A stretch of 64,000 nt of DNA, taken from assembly GCA_020091685.1 (NCBI GenBank), contig CM034593.1, positions 44,641,733 through 44,705,732 of the forward strand, read 5' to 3'. This document shows, in pieces, positions 46,531 to 59,544 of this stretch. Within the stretch, counting starts at the first letter, position 1; the number at the start of each line of letters is the position of its first letter. A program made the translations under genes and the position numbers. Under the pieces are notes generated by a model, which saw only the letters and a list, made by a program, of their open reading frames with translations, did no database searches and was not told the origin of the DNA. This stretch comes from Lutjanus erythropterus. Taxonomy: Eukaryota > Chordata > Actinopteri > Lutjaniformes > Lutjanidae.

Positions 46531-47799
46531 TGACCAAACTCTCCTGCTTGGCTTTTCACAGCTGGAGAAAAGTGAGCTCCCAGTTAACCTGGGACCTGCA
46601 GAGATGTGTTCATTTGCAGACGCTGGCTCATTAGCATAGCCACGCGCACACACACGCTGTGACTGGAATCCACAAGGTCAGGAGAGGATAACGTGGTCTG
46701 TCACAGCTGTCACATCGGCTCGAAGATGACTGTGCTGTTTACGTCCAAGTATGCCAACCTTTTCTCCAGCACGGTAACAGGTAGGAAAAAGACAAAAAAC
46801 GAGGAGGGAAAAAAATGAAAGAACACAGACCTACTGGTTCATTCGGTCAAGTTGCAAACGCCAAAAGCCAGAATAAATTGGCTTATCAGACGCAGGCCAT
46901 CTGTCAGGTGCTTAATAATTAAAAGAACTTCACAAGATGTGTTTGAGAAAGTTATCTAATAGCCAAAGACTTGGCAGAGTCTTTTTTCACTGTAATGAGC
47001 CAGCTGACAGGGGCAGTGGCTTGGCTGTTCAACTCTGCTTTCTGTGTGCTCTCTGCTCTGGGGTATGGATTGTAGAAAACTTAATAAAAGTTAGCTTTTG
47101 TTCGTGCAATCAATTTAGTGTCTGCAGCTGTGTGAGTGTGTGTGTGTATTTCCAAGTCTGGGGATTTCATTATGGACTGAAGGAGTAGAGACTTTGGCTT
47201 CTTCAGCCTTGTTATTTAGCACGGCAAAACATCAGGAAGGCCAGGAATCCTGCAAACATAGTGTAGTGCCAGGTGTGAAAGGTGGTGTGTGTGCAGAGAG
47301 AGAGGAGGACGGAAAGATTCTTAAATTTGTATCTAATACAGATCAAGTGCTACTCCAGCCCAGGGGTCTGTAATCTAATCTGACAAACAAAAAATGTGTA
47401 GAACATAATGTTCCATTGGCCAGCTCAGTAAACATGCAGGCTCAGGCCTGACTGAGGGATATTTCAGAAAATACTTACTAAAACTGTGGCCTGTGGTCAG
47501 AAATGATAGAAAGTCCACTGGTTAATTGCACTGTTGGGACTGAGTTCATTTTTGCTCCAAATGCTGTGATGATGCACAAAACAGATGTTTCATTTCTCAC
47601 TGGCAGTTTTTTAAAAGATGCAATGGCATGAAGAACTTCATCTACAGTGAGTATAATGACACTGGTCAGTTAGTCAATAAGTCATCCTTCAAAGTCATTC
47701 TGTCAAAAAGAAATGAATTAGCCCTGCTAATGCTAAATGCTAATGCTCTCTAATTTATATAATATTAGGGGACTTTGTCATGATTTAATATGATTTCAG
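46531..47799. other. Intronic sequence, nothing firm
   Basis: Frames 46937-47188 and 47140-47373 are short and overlap TG-rich text. No paired repeat was found. Confidence 0.4.
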
Positions 47800-48660
47800 G
47801 TCCACCCAAAAAGAAAAAAAAAAGGTAAAAAACAGCGTTAACAGGAGGGAGTTGAGCATACAGCCCTGGGGGACTTCTATGGCCCTTTTCCATACACAGA
47901 GCTGGCCTGGCTCAACTTGATTTGACTCGGCAAATTTTGTAAAGTTTGCATTTCCTTGCAACAGGGCTATGTAAACGCTTTTATTTTGAAGCAGCACAAA
48001 CAGGAAATGTTAGGATTCGGGGGTTTCATCAGCAGTAATTTAACACAACCGACACAGCTGAAAGTGAGTATGAAACAGTAAAATAATGAGATACCTGAAA
48101 GTACAAACAGCGAGACATGAGAGAAACTACATTTCAAAACATAAAGATTCTGTTAGAAGCTGCAGAAGTACTGAGAGCTGAATATAAAGAGACTTTTCTC
48201 TCTGCTCTCCTGTATTCACATGAGCTCAGTATCACAACACTCGCTTGTTTGAGGGGGAGAAAGGAGGTTCCTCACAGACTGGCTGCAGCCGGCGTGACAT
48301 CACCACAGCCTGCTTGGAGGAGGGTCAGTCTGGCTTTGGCCCCATTCCAGAGGAGGTCCTCGCGGCTCAGCACAGCTCGGCACGCTAACAGGGATAGTGG
48401 AAATGCAATTTGGCACAGTACGGTGTGGCTCACTGCGACCAAAAGTGCTAACAGAAAAAGCCCACTAGAGGATGTGAGACCACCAGTCCCCAATGTCAGG
48501 GGCTTGTTTTGTGAGGGAGTCCAATATCCAATTGCAGAGTCTGGTACTCAGGCCCAGAGTGGTCAGTTTGCCAATCAGCTTTGTAGAGGAGACTGACATG
48601 AATGCTGAGCTGAAATCAAAAAACAGCATTCAAATGTAGGTTTTGTTCCAACTAATTTAT
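47800..48660 (-). mobile_element. LINE reverse-transcriptase remnant interrupted by repeat W
   Basis: On the minus strand 48629 down to about 48475 reads MLFFDFSSAF and, after a short gap, KLIGKLTTLGLSTRLCNWIL. This is the segment with the first catalytic Asp (DFSSAF) of a non-LTR retrotransposon. The next expected motif appears only after a 0.6-kb interruption, at about 47877-47815: EVPQGCMLNSLLLTLF, matching GVPQGCVLSPLLYTLF. The interruption is repeat W (47881-48464). About ten residues at the junction are missing. No FADD box is seen further on. It is a dead fragment of a LINE different from that at the right edge. Confidence 0.75.
47881..48464 (+). mobile_element. Transposon-like repeat W, copy 2, inserted in a LINE
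   Basis: The left end GGCCCTTTTCCATACAC is roughly the inverse of the right end CAGAAAAAGCCCAC. The interior shares GATACCTGAAAGTACAAACA and nearby blocks with 45620-45915. The right part (GGCTCAGCACAGCTCGGCAC) is CpG-rich. The frame 48117-48596 crosses its end and is not a gene. No clear target duplication. Confidence 0.65.
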
Positions 48661-48664
48661 ACAG

Positions 48665-50137
48665 TGATCAGCTTGATCACAATTCCAACTGCCATCAAGG
48701 TGACATGAGGTCGATGTTAGGTTGATAATTTACCTTTTCTCACTAGATTTTACTGAAGCAGGGGACTGAATTACTTGAATTACAACTTCTGTACTGATTA
48801 AGTGAACTGCCAAGATAGTAACTTTACAGCTTCTAATTGGCTGCTGTTTGCATGGTAAGAGCGTAGTAAATATCCATTCCCTACCCTGTTGCAATGCAGG
48901 TAAACCTGTGGTTATTTACCTGCATTGAATAACAAACACAAGCACAGAGAACTCCAAGTCTCTGGAGATCAGAGGGAGAAGGAGGGAGGCAGGCTGACCT
49001 ATCTGTAACTTGTATCATTCTATTTCTGGGGATGAGCTTCAGACCTACTGCTGGTTCAGCTTCAGGCCTCACTGTTACATGCAAGGTCGAGTTTAGACTT
49101 CAGAACCTCTAGGGCTTCTATTTCAAGTGTTTTTGTGTGCACTGACATGCAGGACAGTTATAGTGCATCTGCCTGTCAGGATCTTAAAAAAAACATGACT
49201 TCATGGTACCATATGGTGTAGTTGGAGAACCAGAGATACAAAAAAAAAAAATCAGAATCTAAATTGGGTAAGTTTTCACATAAATAGAAAATTGACAATA
49301 ACATATGGAAAAATATGGAATAAACAATAAATGATAAAATGACTGTTATTTAAATGAAAGAACTGTACGGTTTGTGCAAGAATGTGCAAAGTATTGGACA
49401 AGGAATGTGCAAGAGTTTGTAGTATAAAGGCTATTTGCAACGTGCAAGAAAGAGTCCAACAAATGTGTATTTATGTAACACATAGTTATGACTATGTAAA
49501 CTTACTACATAAGGGATAATGTAGAGTGAGCAAGTAATTATTGCTAAAATAAACCTCAACAGTGTGATGCAGGATCCCGATGCAAAGCAGAGGAATCATC
49601 TTATCCCGCTTATTACATGGTTACTAACCAAAAGAAATCATTAATATGACACAAAATAGTCATTTTATGATTTAAAAATTATTTTATTGCTCAACCAGAG
49701 TCTATGATCAGAACTGTGTCCATAGCAACCATCTGCTGTACAAAAATAACAGACCTTAGAATGCTGTAATTGACCAATCAGAATGAAGTCTTTATCAAAG
49801 CCATGTGCTAAATAACCTAAATGTAACATGTACGGGGTGTCACAGTGACCCTTTTAAATTAAGGATGTCCCGTTGTCCTGGGGACAACAAAATAGCACAT
49901 GAGACAAAAAGATGCAGCATCTGGGACAATTCTGAGACACTAGAGAAACTTATCATTTACATCAATTTAATTTATATCATTTTAACTGTCAGGTGTTCCA
50001 ACTTTATAAAAATGTGGGCTCTATGCTACTTTACAGATAAAATCATGATCAATTTCAGTTTTCCTGACAAGAAATTGATCACAGAGATCATGTCTGTGTA
50101 CACAATGTCAGCCTCTTGCTGTGAGCACAAACCATTT
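48665..50137. other. Intronic sequence with a probable decayed repeat at 49480-49850
   Basis: AAGGGATAATGTAGAGTGAG, CTTATCCCGCTTATTACATG and TTGACCAATCAGAATGAAGT resemble a common fish repeat, but no copy or ends are visible here. GTGTCACAGTGACCC at 49838 may begin another. Confidence 0.35.
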
Positions 50138-50549
50138 CTAAAATGACAGTTCAGCCCAAAATCAAAAGTACTAATGATTTTTTTCCCCTGGCCTGTGTGC
50201 CTTTTGTCCATCTATACTCTTTTGGTGTGAACTGCAGAGTTTTGAATATATCAGCCTTAGAGATTAGACATTTCTGCCTTCTCTTAAATATAATGAAACT
50301 TGACTTAACCGGGTCAGGATTTTTGGAAACAGACACTGGTTTTGAATTTTTCAAATGTATGTTTTGGTGCTTTGAGCACTACAGGCTGAGTGCCATTTAG
50401 TCTCATAAAATTGAAGAGAAGGCAGACATCTCTACGGCCAATATCTCCAAACTGTGCAACTCACACCAGAAATATCTAGCTGGATAAACAGCATTACAGG
50501 CAAAGGGAAAAATATGTATTTTTGATTTGGGGGTGAACCATCCCTTTAA
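50138..50549 (+). mobile_element. TTAA-type MITE, family 1, copy with both ends
   Basis: The left is ATGACAGTTCAGCCCAAAAT; the right is TTTGGGGGTGAACCATCCCT with TTAA at 50546-50549. The arms are long inverses: GCAGAGTTTTGAATATATCA on the left and CCAATATCTCCAAACTGTGC on the right. Non-coding. The copy is more diverged than 19955-20364. Confidence 0.8.
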
Positions 50550-51237
50550 TATGTTAAATGAAATAAAGTACTTAAATTTGGGACAATAGTTGTTAAGTCT
50601 GGACAGTTGAGGGCAGAATTCATGACAGTTGCTGGACACCAAGGAAAAAGCTGATTTCGAGTCCTGCTGTGACAATAACTGCGGGAATATGCTGCTTTTT
50701 TTGACGCAATAATAAAAAGTCCATACTGCTGCAGTGGGAGGAGAGGGTGGAGGTTATAACAGTATGTAAATGTATACATCACTGGTAGATAATAGGTTAA
50801 AAGATGCAAAACCACTGGGCGCCTTAAGACTCCCTACTAATATCATGTCTTTTGGGGACAGGTTTTGTATCTTCCTGGCAGGCACTGGTGAGGACAAACT
50901 CTTGTCCTGCAGGAGCTGTGACACCGGGTTGATCCGGGGTCAAGAGCAGTTCCAACTCTCCCATGTGCTGGTCATTAGTAATACTTAGGATGGCTGGAGC
51001 AAGACCAGCTACCAGATACTTGCTGTAAACAAACCTCTGAGGGACTGGTGGAATGTGTGTGAGTGTGCGTGCGTATGTATGTGTGTATGTGTGTGTGTAT
51101 TAAGGTATTAAATTGTGTGAGACTTTGTGAACTACAAGTTTGTGAGGGCTTATTTGTATATGCAAGAGTGCATTTGTATACTGCATAAAATGTATGTGTG
51201 TGTTCATGACTCATTGTTTCTGTCTCTCTCTTTCTCT

Positions 51238-51242
<5 letters not shown>

Positions 51243-51319
<77 letters not shown>
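51243..51319. repeat. (TG)n microsatellite, about 38 units
   Basis: An uninterrupted TG run of about 77 bases, the longest simple repeat in the window. It is likely to be polymorphic. Confidence 0.97.
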
Positions 51320-51322
<3 letters not shown>

Positions 51323-52945
51323 CAGGGAGGCCGGAATTGTGATTAGCTGTGGTTCCCATCATACTGAGCAAACAGGCTGTTTAGCCTTGAGAAGCCTGGT
51401 GCATCATGGGTGTCTTGAGTACGCAGTTACTAATCTGTGCTGCAGAGTTTTCTTAATGAACTGCTGTACTTCATTTGCCTGTCATGTGTAATTTCTCTTA
51501 ACCTAGACTACTCAGGGCAGGGCGGTGATTTCTTGACCTTCAGTAGGACAATGCCCAGTGGCTGCTTTCAGTTGTATATTACAGGTAGCATTACAGAGCA
51601 ATAATAACGGCAATCAAAGAGTTCATCCAGTCAAAAAAACATCAGTTGAAGGAGAACAATGCTGTACTGTGTAGTGCCTGGTTGTTCAAATTACAATAAA
51701 GCTGTCAAACAAGGTATTGTGTGTCTCAGTCCAGCGTCCAATGTCCAGAAATCAAACTTGTACTCAACTGGAAACAGATCCACTGAGGTACAATGTGTAC
51801 AATGTGGATGCAATGCATCTTAGCTAAGAATCTGTACTTCTGGCTCTTCTTTGGCTGAAAGATTCCCTTTGATTCTGAAAGACCACAATGCACAGACCCT
51901 GATGATGATGTACTGAACACTGAGTTCTAGGCCCTGATCAGACAGAGAGCAGTTCTTGCAGTGAGAGGCATCTTTTCCCAGTCATTTTCTAAGCATTTTT
52001 TCCTTTGCGCCTTGCATTTTAAACTCATTTTAGGTGCTTGGAGCGCCTCAAGTTGAAGAAACTTCAATGCAAGGCAGAAAATCCAGATGTCATTTGAGTT
52101 TTTCCCCCAATATCCAATCAGATGAAGTGAGAGACGAGCCTTCTGTGGTAGTGACATCAAAGTTGCTTGGATATAACCTTCATGGAGGACAGACTAGTAA
52201 TGACTGTCGCTGGATAACCAGTATTATGTAATTTTACCGACACTAGTGACCGTGATATAAACAGAAAACATCAAATTAGTGCGCTGCTGAAGATTTCAGG
52301 TTAGTTGCTTTCATTCATTTAAACTGTAGCGAAACTTTTGCTTTGCATTTGCGCTCACTTTCAGCCTCTTACTTTCAACATCTACTCTGGGCGAGCTGAC
52401 CCGCCATTACTCCTCTTTCTGAGGGTCTCACGTTCCCACAAGGATCTCTGTTTCCCTGTGTCAACCTCAATCAGAATGAGCAGCATCCTCCTGCCAATTT
52501 TTTTTTTTTTTCCAGATGTTCAGGTGGCTAACTAATGATGTGTTCAATCTGAACCAGTTAAGTCAGAGTTTTCCAAGTTCCTATTTGGAAAATTTTACCT
52601 GAAACAGCACTGAAGTGGGATTTACAAAATAGCTGCTCCTCTCTGCTTTGTTATCAACTTGCTGAACTGGAAATCAGTCAGTCACAGCTTCGACTTCTGC
52701 TTAAGACTATCTACTACTTCTAGCTAAGCAAAATGAAAAGGTACAGCTCTGAGTTTACTTCACAGCAGAACCATGGTTAGGCTTAAGACGGGCAATTGCC
52801 TAGCAACAATTTCAAAACACACCACGCCTGACTGACTTGATAAAAAAGGCAGCAATCTGTCTGATTGGGCCCTTACGCACTCCAAAGGTCACAGTATAAA
52901 TACGTTTTTATTCATCTTCATATCTTTACACTATTCATGTATGCA

Positions 52946-52947
<2 letters not shown>

Positions 52948-52984
<37 letters not shown>
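52948..52984. repeat. (CA)n microsatellite
   Basis: About eighteen uninterrupted CA units. Confidence 0.97.
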
Positions 52985-52985
<1 letters not shown>

Positions 52986-53714
52986 AGCCACAGGGCTACA
53001 TTTTCCACTTGCTTTAACTGTAAATAAAACACACTGGAAACAAGTCAAGACAAGAATGGAGGCATATGGCACAGACTGGCAGCAAGAGTTATAGCTATTA
53101 ATCAGCTCTTTCAGTCTTTAAGCTGAGACGGCTGTGTTTTTAATGTACTTGTAGCTTCTCTGCATGTCTCGGCCTGTGTATTATCCTCCAGAATAGACCT
53201 CTAGCTGCTGCAATATACTAAAAATTGAACAAAGGTGAGGGAGCAGACATTATCTCTCTGATCACCTCACTCGGCTTCCTGTTAAGCTACTCGACAGTCA
53301 AAGCCAGAGCATCCAGATAAAGTTTATCTCTCTGACGAGTGTGCATATGGAAGGTGGATAACGAAAACTTAATTTCAGGCACCGGTGGTGACAAACTTGT
53401 CTCACTGGCAGTGAAGAACGAGGCACGGTGTTTTATTCACTTGCCTTGCATAAATTAAAGTTTGGTGTTTGTATGTGTGTGTGAGTGAATGTAGAATGGG
53501 GAGGTGCAAGCCTTAAAAATATGTCCTTCATAAAGAATTACAAACTTGAACAAGTTTTAAATCAATATACAGAATCTGTGTTAGTTAAATAGGGTTGTAA
53601 ACAGGTCAGATTATGTAATTTGTAGTAAAATGTACGGCATGTTATTATTCTAGCAATTAAAAATAGAGATAAATAAACAGCGTGCACACAGTTTTATAAA
53701 GTTGGTTTCTGTAA

Positions 53715-54420
53715 TTATCCCCGCTAGGTGATGCTAGGAGGGGATTATGCGATCACAAGTGCGTGAGTGCATGCGTGATCAATGGACCCGCATCCTGCCC
53801 ACAGCTTATCTTGAATGCTACTAAATCAATCATCCTATTTCTTTTGTGCACATTCATGACTGCATGCTGAAGGACCTCCACGATTCAGAATTTTTGGAAA
53901 AATTTAAATAAACCTTTCTTTTGGGGGGGGGGGACTTTTATGACTTTATGTTTTTATGGCCACAGGCTTTATGTTTTCAGGTCATCTCATTCTTGTCAAT
54001 GTAATACCTCAAGAACACCTTGAAGGAATTTCTTCAAACTTTGCACTATTGACTACTTGGACTCAAGGAAGATCTGATTAGCTTTTGGTGGTCAAAGGTC
54101 AAAGGTCACTGTGACCATCCTATCCAACCCGTTCTCATCAAGGTGATATCTCAGGAACACTTGGAGGGAATTTCTTCAAACTTGGTTCAAGTTTCCAGTT
54201 GGACTCGAGAATGATCTGATTAAAATTTTGGCAGTCACAGTGACCACACTAAACTTTTTTTTGGCCACAACTCAAGAATTCATAGGCTAATTATAAGTCA
54301 TGCACAAATATGTAATAGAATAAAATGATGAGGTGATGACATTTTATATCCAAAAGGTCAAAGGTCAGCTTCACTGTGACATCATAATGTTCAGCTCTCT
54401 ATCAGTCCTCTGGAAAAATA
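53715..54420 (+). repeat. Dispersed repeat with internal partial duplication
   Basis: The stretch AATACCTCAAGAACACCTTG then AAGGAATTTCTTCAAACTTT near 54003-54043 recurs as ATATCTCAGGAACACTTGGA then GGGAATTTCTTCAAACTTGG near 54146-54185, with GACTCAAGGAAGATCTGATT and GACTCGAGAATGATCTGATT following each. GGTCAAAGGTCA occurs three times. It also carries a G11 tract at 53923-53933. From recollection this repeat type is abundant in fish; its class is unclear. Confidence 0.65.
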
Positions 54421-55147
54421 GTTTCAAAGTGAAGACAGTGTGTTTCTCACTGGAAATTATTTTAATTTAATGCTTATCCTATGGGAAACGTTTTACCATG
54501 AAGTGATTCAGCATCTCCCAGCGTGCCCACCCATCCTCCAACCTCTACCACGACCAACACAGACACAAATACTCTTGAGAGCATGTAAGTACTTATACTT
54601 CCCCCCAGCAAAGCCTTGATAATGCCACTTTTTAGACAGGCACGTCACAGACCATTAGCAAGAGACTCAAGATCTGTTAGGGTTCATTAGGATCTGAGAG
54701 CATATAAATACCATCCGCAGGCAGCCCAGGGGACCCTCTATCAACTATAAGTCAACACAGATAATCACTGGAAATAATGACACATTTCTGAAGAAAAGCA
54801 ACAGAACTTTATCTCTTATTTTCTTAAAACGCTCGATTTTTCCTGTAACTTACAGCTGAAATGTGAAGTGTAACTTTTAATTTTACAGTTTTTTAATCGG
54901 TTAAAATAAAACTCCAGTTTTGGACTGGTGTAAATCTACCAAAGCAAAATTTCAAAATCCATCTGAAGAAGTGATGATTAAAAGAAAACTGGCATCAAAG
55001 AAAAATGAAGATTTCATCTGCAGTCCTAAAACAAAATTATCCCATATTGTGACAGCAGCATACAGGGTCCACAATTCCTGATCCATTCACAGTCTTACTG
55101 GTTAAATTCATATATCATAAGTTTATGTGTGAAAATCATAAATCAAG
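54421..55147. other. Intronic sequence, nothing recognised
   Basis: No paired repeat or exon was seen. Confidence 0.4.
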
Positions 55148-55900
55148 TAGGACTGCGACGATAACTACAATACCGCTGTCATGTGATGCCTACCATGGGG
55201 TTGAGGTAATTACCAACATCACCACAAATTTTATTTCTAAGGGTTAATCTCACACTGCGCATCTGCACATGGATCTATCAGTACATCTATGGATCAGTGT
55301 CAGGAATACAGCCTCTGATTGGTTGACAAGTCAGAAACACAGAAAAATTGGATAAAAAAATCACAGAAGACATCAGGATTTATTTTACCATGACTCCAAA
55401 AATGAGACTGCACTTCAAGGCTGGATTGCAGCGATTATGAAAGAGACTGCACCACAGCAGATATTGAAAAAGTACAATGCTAATGTTAGCATTAGCTTAA
55501 CACTGGCCTTTCCTGCTCAGCTTACTTTGGCAATAACCCCCTTCACTTTTCCAGCAGTTGGGAAATAACAAATGGGATTTTTCTTGGTCTTGAGGACCTG
55601 CAGCCTGTATTTACTGACACACTGTAACCTGAACCGTATATTTACTGCCAGACAGACAACTTACAGCTAACTTTTACCTCTGCTCGGCTAGCAGCACTGT
55701 CACTCTCGCTCTGCTGCTTGCAAACACACCGCACACAAATTATGCACTTCCCATTTCCTAAAAAAAGTGATTCTTCTCTTGTAACCGGATCCCTCAATGA
55801 AGACCAATAAAACACAATTATTAAGGCATTTGCTGCCATCCACTGGAAATATGTGGCTTTTTCACCACAGTAAGAAATAATTCATACTGTCACAGCCCTA
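55148..55900 (+). mobile_element. hAT-like element with TAGGACTGCGAC / GTCACAGCCCTA ends
   Basis: The left is TAGGACTGCGACGATAACTA; the right is CATACTGTCACAGCCCTA, roughly inverse. Flanks AAATCAAG and CAATTGAG match at five of eight bases, compatible with a decayed target duplication. The interior block TTATTTTACCATGACTCCAA occurs inverted at 62540-62570. A minus-strand frame at 55642-55839 has no recognised domain. Confidence 0.65.
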
Positions 55901-56055
55901 CAATTGAGACACCTAAAATAAACAAATGAGAGCTCTTTAGTGACAGCAGGAGTTCACAAAAGTATCTTCTTCAAACATGAAACAATAAATTACAAATCTC
56001 AGTTAACATTTTGCATTCTTTGGGAGCCAAGAACATACATTTTGTTCTGATATCA

Positions 56056-56260
56056 ATTTGTCAATTTGTCTGTGGAAATGTCCTGCTCTCTGTGATGACA
56101 GTAAACTTCACCACATCAGTATGACAACCACCAAGGATGTTAAGTTTTTGATTGTCTGTCTGTCCACAGGAGTATGGGAAGACTACTGGCCTGATTTCCA
56201 TGAAACCTGGTGGTCGGGTGTAGCATGGGACAAGAAAGAACCCATAATGGCAAAATAAAG
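56056..56260 (+). repeat. Dispersed repeat (TCTGTCCACAGGAGTATGGG type)
   Basis: GACTACTGGCCTGATTTCCA, then TGAAACCTGGTGG and GTGTAGCATGGGACAAGAAA, resembles a widespread vertebrate repeat from recollection. Single copy in this window, so unproven here. Confidence 0.4.
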
Positions 56261-56336
56261 CAAATTTGTTGTGCATGTGCAAGCCTGTCTATATTAAAGT
56301 GACTAATGTGCTGTGACTAAACATACAAGGCATAAT

Positions 56337-56645
56337 AGCATTACTGCCTTCTGATGACTTTTAAAGAATGAAAATAAGGTCACATTTCTTGACAAACAGA
56401 TCCCTGCAGATTACCTCTAACTGACAGTTATTAGCTGGAAAACTCAATGGGACCACAGCATTTAGCCTTAAACTTAATTATTTTTCAAAGGGTGTGTTAA
56501 TATAGTTGCTCTTAGAAAAAATAGGCTCCTGTCCTTTAAAACCAGAATTGTATCATAAATTGGAAGAAATACAATAAAACTGTGACCCTCCAGAGGAAAC
56601 TGGGAGAGGGCAAAAAAAATTTGGAAGCTGGCAAGGTTGGCAAAG
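56337..56645 (-). mobile_element. Dispersed repeat X, copy 3
   Basis: CTTCTGATGACTTTTAAAGA and ATGAAAATAAGG on the left, AATAGGCTCCTGTCC and AACTGGGAGAGGGCAAA in the interior, and the right end CTGGCAAGGTTGGCAAA, which shows the GGCAACCTTG terminus most clearly. Confidence 0.65.
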
Positions 56646-59536
56646 TACGCAACAGCAGCCACCTCAAAGTTATGTAAGTGTGTGTAATCACAAATCATGT
56701 TTTACAATACATGGCTTTAACCATCATACATTCTGATATCGTTGCTGGTTAAACATCCATGTAGATTGTCTTCAGTTAAGGGTTTTGTCTTAAAATATGT
56801 TGCAGGATCCAGAAAATCTTTGGCAATATATGCAGATAGAAGACTGTTCTACTGGCCTTGGCTGAGGTCTGTGCTCTCAGAGTGTCTTTCTAGGTTGGAC
56901 TTGGTTCAGACTACTCTAATACGATGTGTTTAATTAAGCTGTGTCAAAACATAATATCTGTGTTTTCATAGTTATGTGATGGTAAAAAAAAAAATTACAA
57001 AGCAGTGATCCTCCCTTCATATCCCTCCTCCTGCTGACCCATTTACTGTTTGCACTAATGACACTCACAGAGGCTTGATGAAGCTGGATGTCAATGGCTC
57101 ATATTATTTGAGTGTTTTCCAGCACTTACATGCCCAGACAACTTTTTTGTCACGCTAATCTTAGTAGGCTATTTGAAGGTGAATCACTTCGACTAAACCT
57201 AACTGAATAAATCTGTTGACGTGAACCTTGTCTTGGCAGCAGTGGCCTCATAATCACATGAAGATAAATGTACTGTGGTGTAGGTAACATCATTAGAAAT
57301 TGATCTGTTATTATTTTTTGCTGGTATCCAAGGAGGCTTCTGAACAAAGACTATGTTTCAGCAGCACAACATTAACTAAAAGCATGCAAGGACTGTCAAA
57401 TGAGATCGACATACTATGTGACTTTGAGTGCTTAACAACTGTTGCAATAACTACATAAACTGCATGCAATAATAAAGGGCAAGCTAGCCTGGCTAGCCAG
57501 TTAGCTTGTCACTTGCTGAGGCTAATTTGCAAACAGGCTAACTGCAGAAATGAGTCCTTACTGACATTACAGCGGTAAAATAAGACCAAAAAGACAGAGC
57601 AACATCATGAAAATAAAAATCAAGTTCTTGTGCTTCATGAACACATCACCAGTGACTGCAGAAACCTAGCAGAAAATCAGCTGAATGACAGGAAGCAGAA
57701 ACAAATGTGTACTTTCAAAATAAAAGTAACAGAATATCGAAAGATTAAGAATTCACATTACATAATTTTGGGGGGTGGGTGGTCCCCATACACAAACTAC
57801 ACAAGCTTTCCAGCCTAGAGTTCAGTTTCAGCCTTCCGTAATCTTACTACTAGTACTTCTACTACAAACCCCTAATTATAATAATAATAATAATTTATCA
57901 TTAACATCAAAGGAAGAGTGCTTGTATCTATACAGTATCATTACCAGCAGATATCCAAATTCAGATGTCAGAATGAGATCAGAACTGAAAAAAGTGGATT
58001 GGTACATCTCTACATTATAGCAACTACAACTGACTTAACTCTGATTCTCACATGTCTTCTGCTATGCTAAGTTTTTTGTGTGTGCATAATAAAAGTCAAG
58101 AGGTAAGAGGGTTAAAACAATCATTATATCATCATGCTGTGTCAAAAGAGCAACAACTCAACTTTCACACTGTCTTTGCGCAATCTATGTCTACGGTGCA
58201 TAAATATCGAGGGAGAGACAGTTCAAGAGACCTGTTAAGATCCATCGTCTGACTCTATAAACACTTCCCAGACAGATTAATAACAGCTCGTGATCTTATT
58301 TTTGTCTGTCACAGAGCATGGGAACTCAAAACAACATCTATTCTCATCTGTCTGCGGCCCACTCCACTTCCAGTGGCAAAAGCTTCGAGTTGAAATCAAA
58401 GTAAATCTATATTGTGACGTGTGCAATATTATCTACACATATCATCAGGAAGGTTTTGAGAATGCCGCTCTAAGCCAGCACATTTGTTTATATTAGCCTG
58501 TGGCCCCTCAGGAGACTTAAATCCTTCGGGGTCTGAGATGAGAAAATTTATGAGCCCCCGTCATGCTGCGAGGCACAAGCAACAAACATCCAGCTATGAT
58601 GCATGGCCAGCATTTTGAGGAAATGTACCACCAACTTCATTAAAATTTATTACCAACAGCACTTTTGTCTCAGCATAGGACAAAAGGCCCATTCTGGGAG
58701 GATGATTTCTCATAAATCAGTGATTCACCATATTGTTGTAGACACAATCTGTCTTTTTGGCTAAAAACGCCGACCATAAAGTAATTTGTGCTGATAAAAA
58801 AAGACAACCTGAGCCAAAACAAAATAATCATCCAACAGATTTTGTTTCCAACAGGGGAGGGGGGCAGCAGTGTATTACAGGAAACAGGACTTAAAGAGAT
58901 ATTTGAGATTGATAGTCAGTGTATTACCCTGCCATAGATGGCTGTCAGTGCCCCAAGCTGGGAGAAGCAACAGGAGTACAGTGTAGGAAGCTAAGGAATA
59001 TACTGCAGTGGACGGGGTCAGCAACAAAAGGTATTTTAGCCACTTAAAAAGGTCCACTTTACAAAAAATATCAGTATCAGTTTAAGTGTAGGCTATATTT
59101 AGAATGCTCTCACTGCTTTACACTGCCATCAGACAGCCTTTTCTGATGGTAACTGCAGATATATAGGCCTAATATGGATCTCTCCACACCAACCAGACTC
59201 CACCGGCAAAAGTAGTAATTTTACTTTGCAGAACATGTAAGTTTCTTGTCTACCGCTGCCTCGATTGGTTAGTTTATTTTGGTTACTGTGTGACGTCACT
59301 TTATTAAAAGGTTAATTCAGATTCACCAAACTCAGACAACTAACTAACAGAGGCAGTGGTAGACCAGCAACTCCTGTATTCCGCAAGATAAAATGACTGA
59401 TTTCATCTATGGAGTTTGGTTGGTTTGGTTTGGCTTGTAAAATTTGTAAATGTTTTCCTGTCGAAAAAAGACTGATGGCAAGGTAAAGTGTTGAAAATAT
59501 TTTGAATATAACATACAAATCTGTAATATATTTACT
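56646..59536. other. Intronic sequence; candidate conserved stretch at 58490-58820
   Basis: 58490-58820 (AAATTTATGAGCCCCCGTCA, CATTAAAATTTATTACC, GATTTCTCATAAATCAGTGA) is repeat-free and of the style of conserved intronic DNA. 57880-57897 is a short (AAT)n. Nothing else was recognised. Confidence 0.4.
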
Positions 59537-59544
59537 GTAATAAA

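Larger units (their letters stand above)
50550..53714. other. Intronic sequence with long TG and CA arrays
   Basis: Apart from the two microsatellites listed, no repeat pair was seen. 53040-53230 (AGCTATTAATCAGCTC, TTTTTAATGTACTTGTAGC) is repeat-free and could be conserved. The cysteine/valine-rich frames at 51127-51491 are artefacts of the TG array. Confidence 0.45.

Noticed and set aside
48117-48596. 159-residue plus-strand frame
   Set aside because: It runs across the end of repeat W into the antisense of a LINE fragment, so it is a composite of repeats.
51127-51491. Cys/Val-rich protein frames
   Set aside because: They are translations of the (TG)n microsatellite in two frames.
57481-57545. 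GCTAGC-rich palindromic patch as a regulatory site
   Set aside because: It is short, imperfect and GCTAGC/GTTAGC strings occur in several repeats here.
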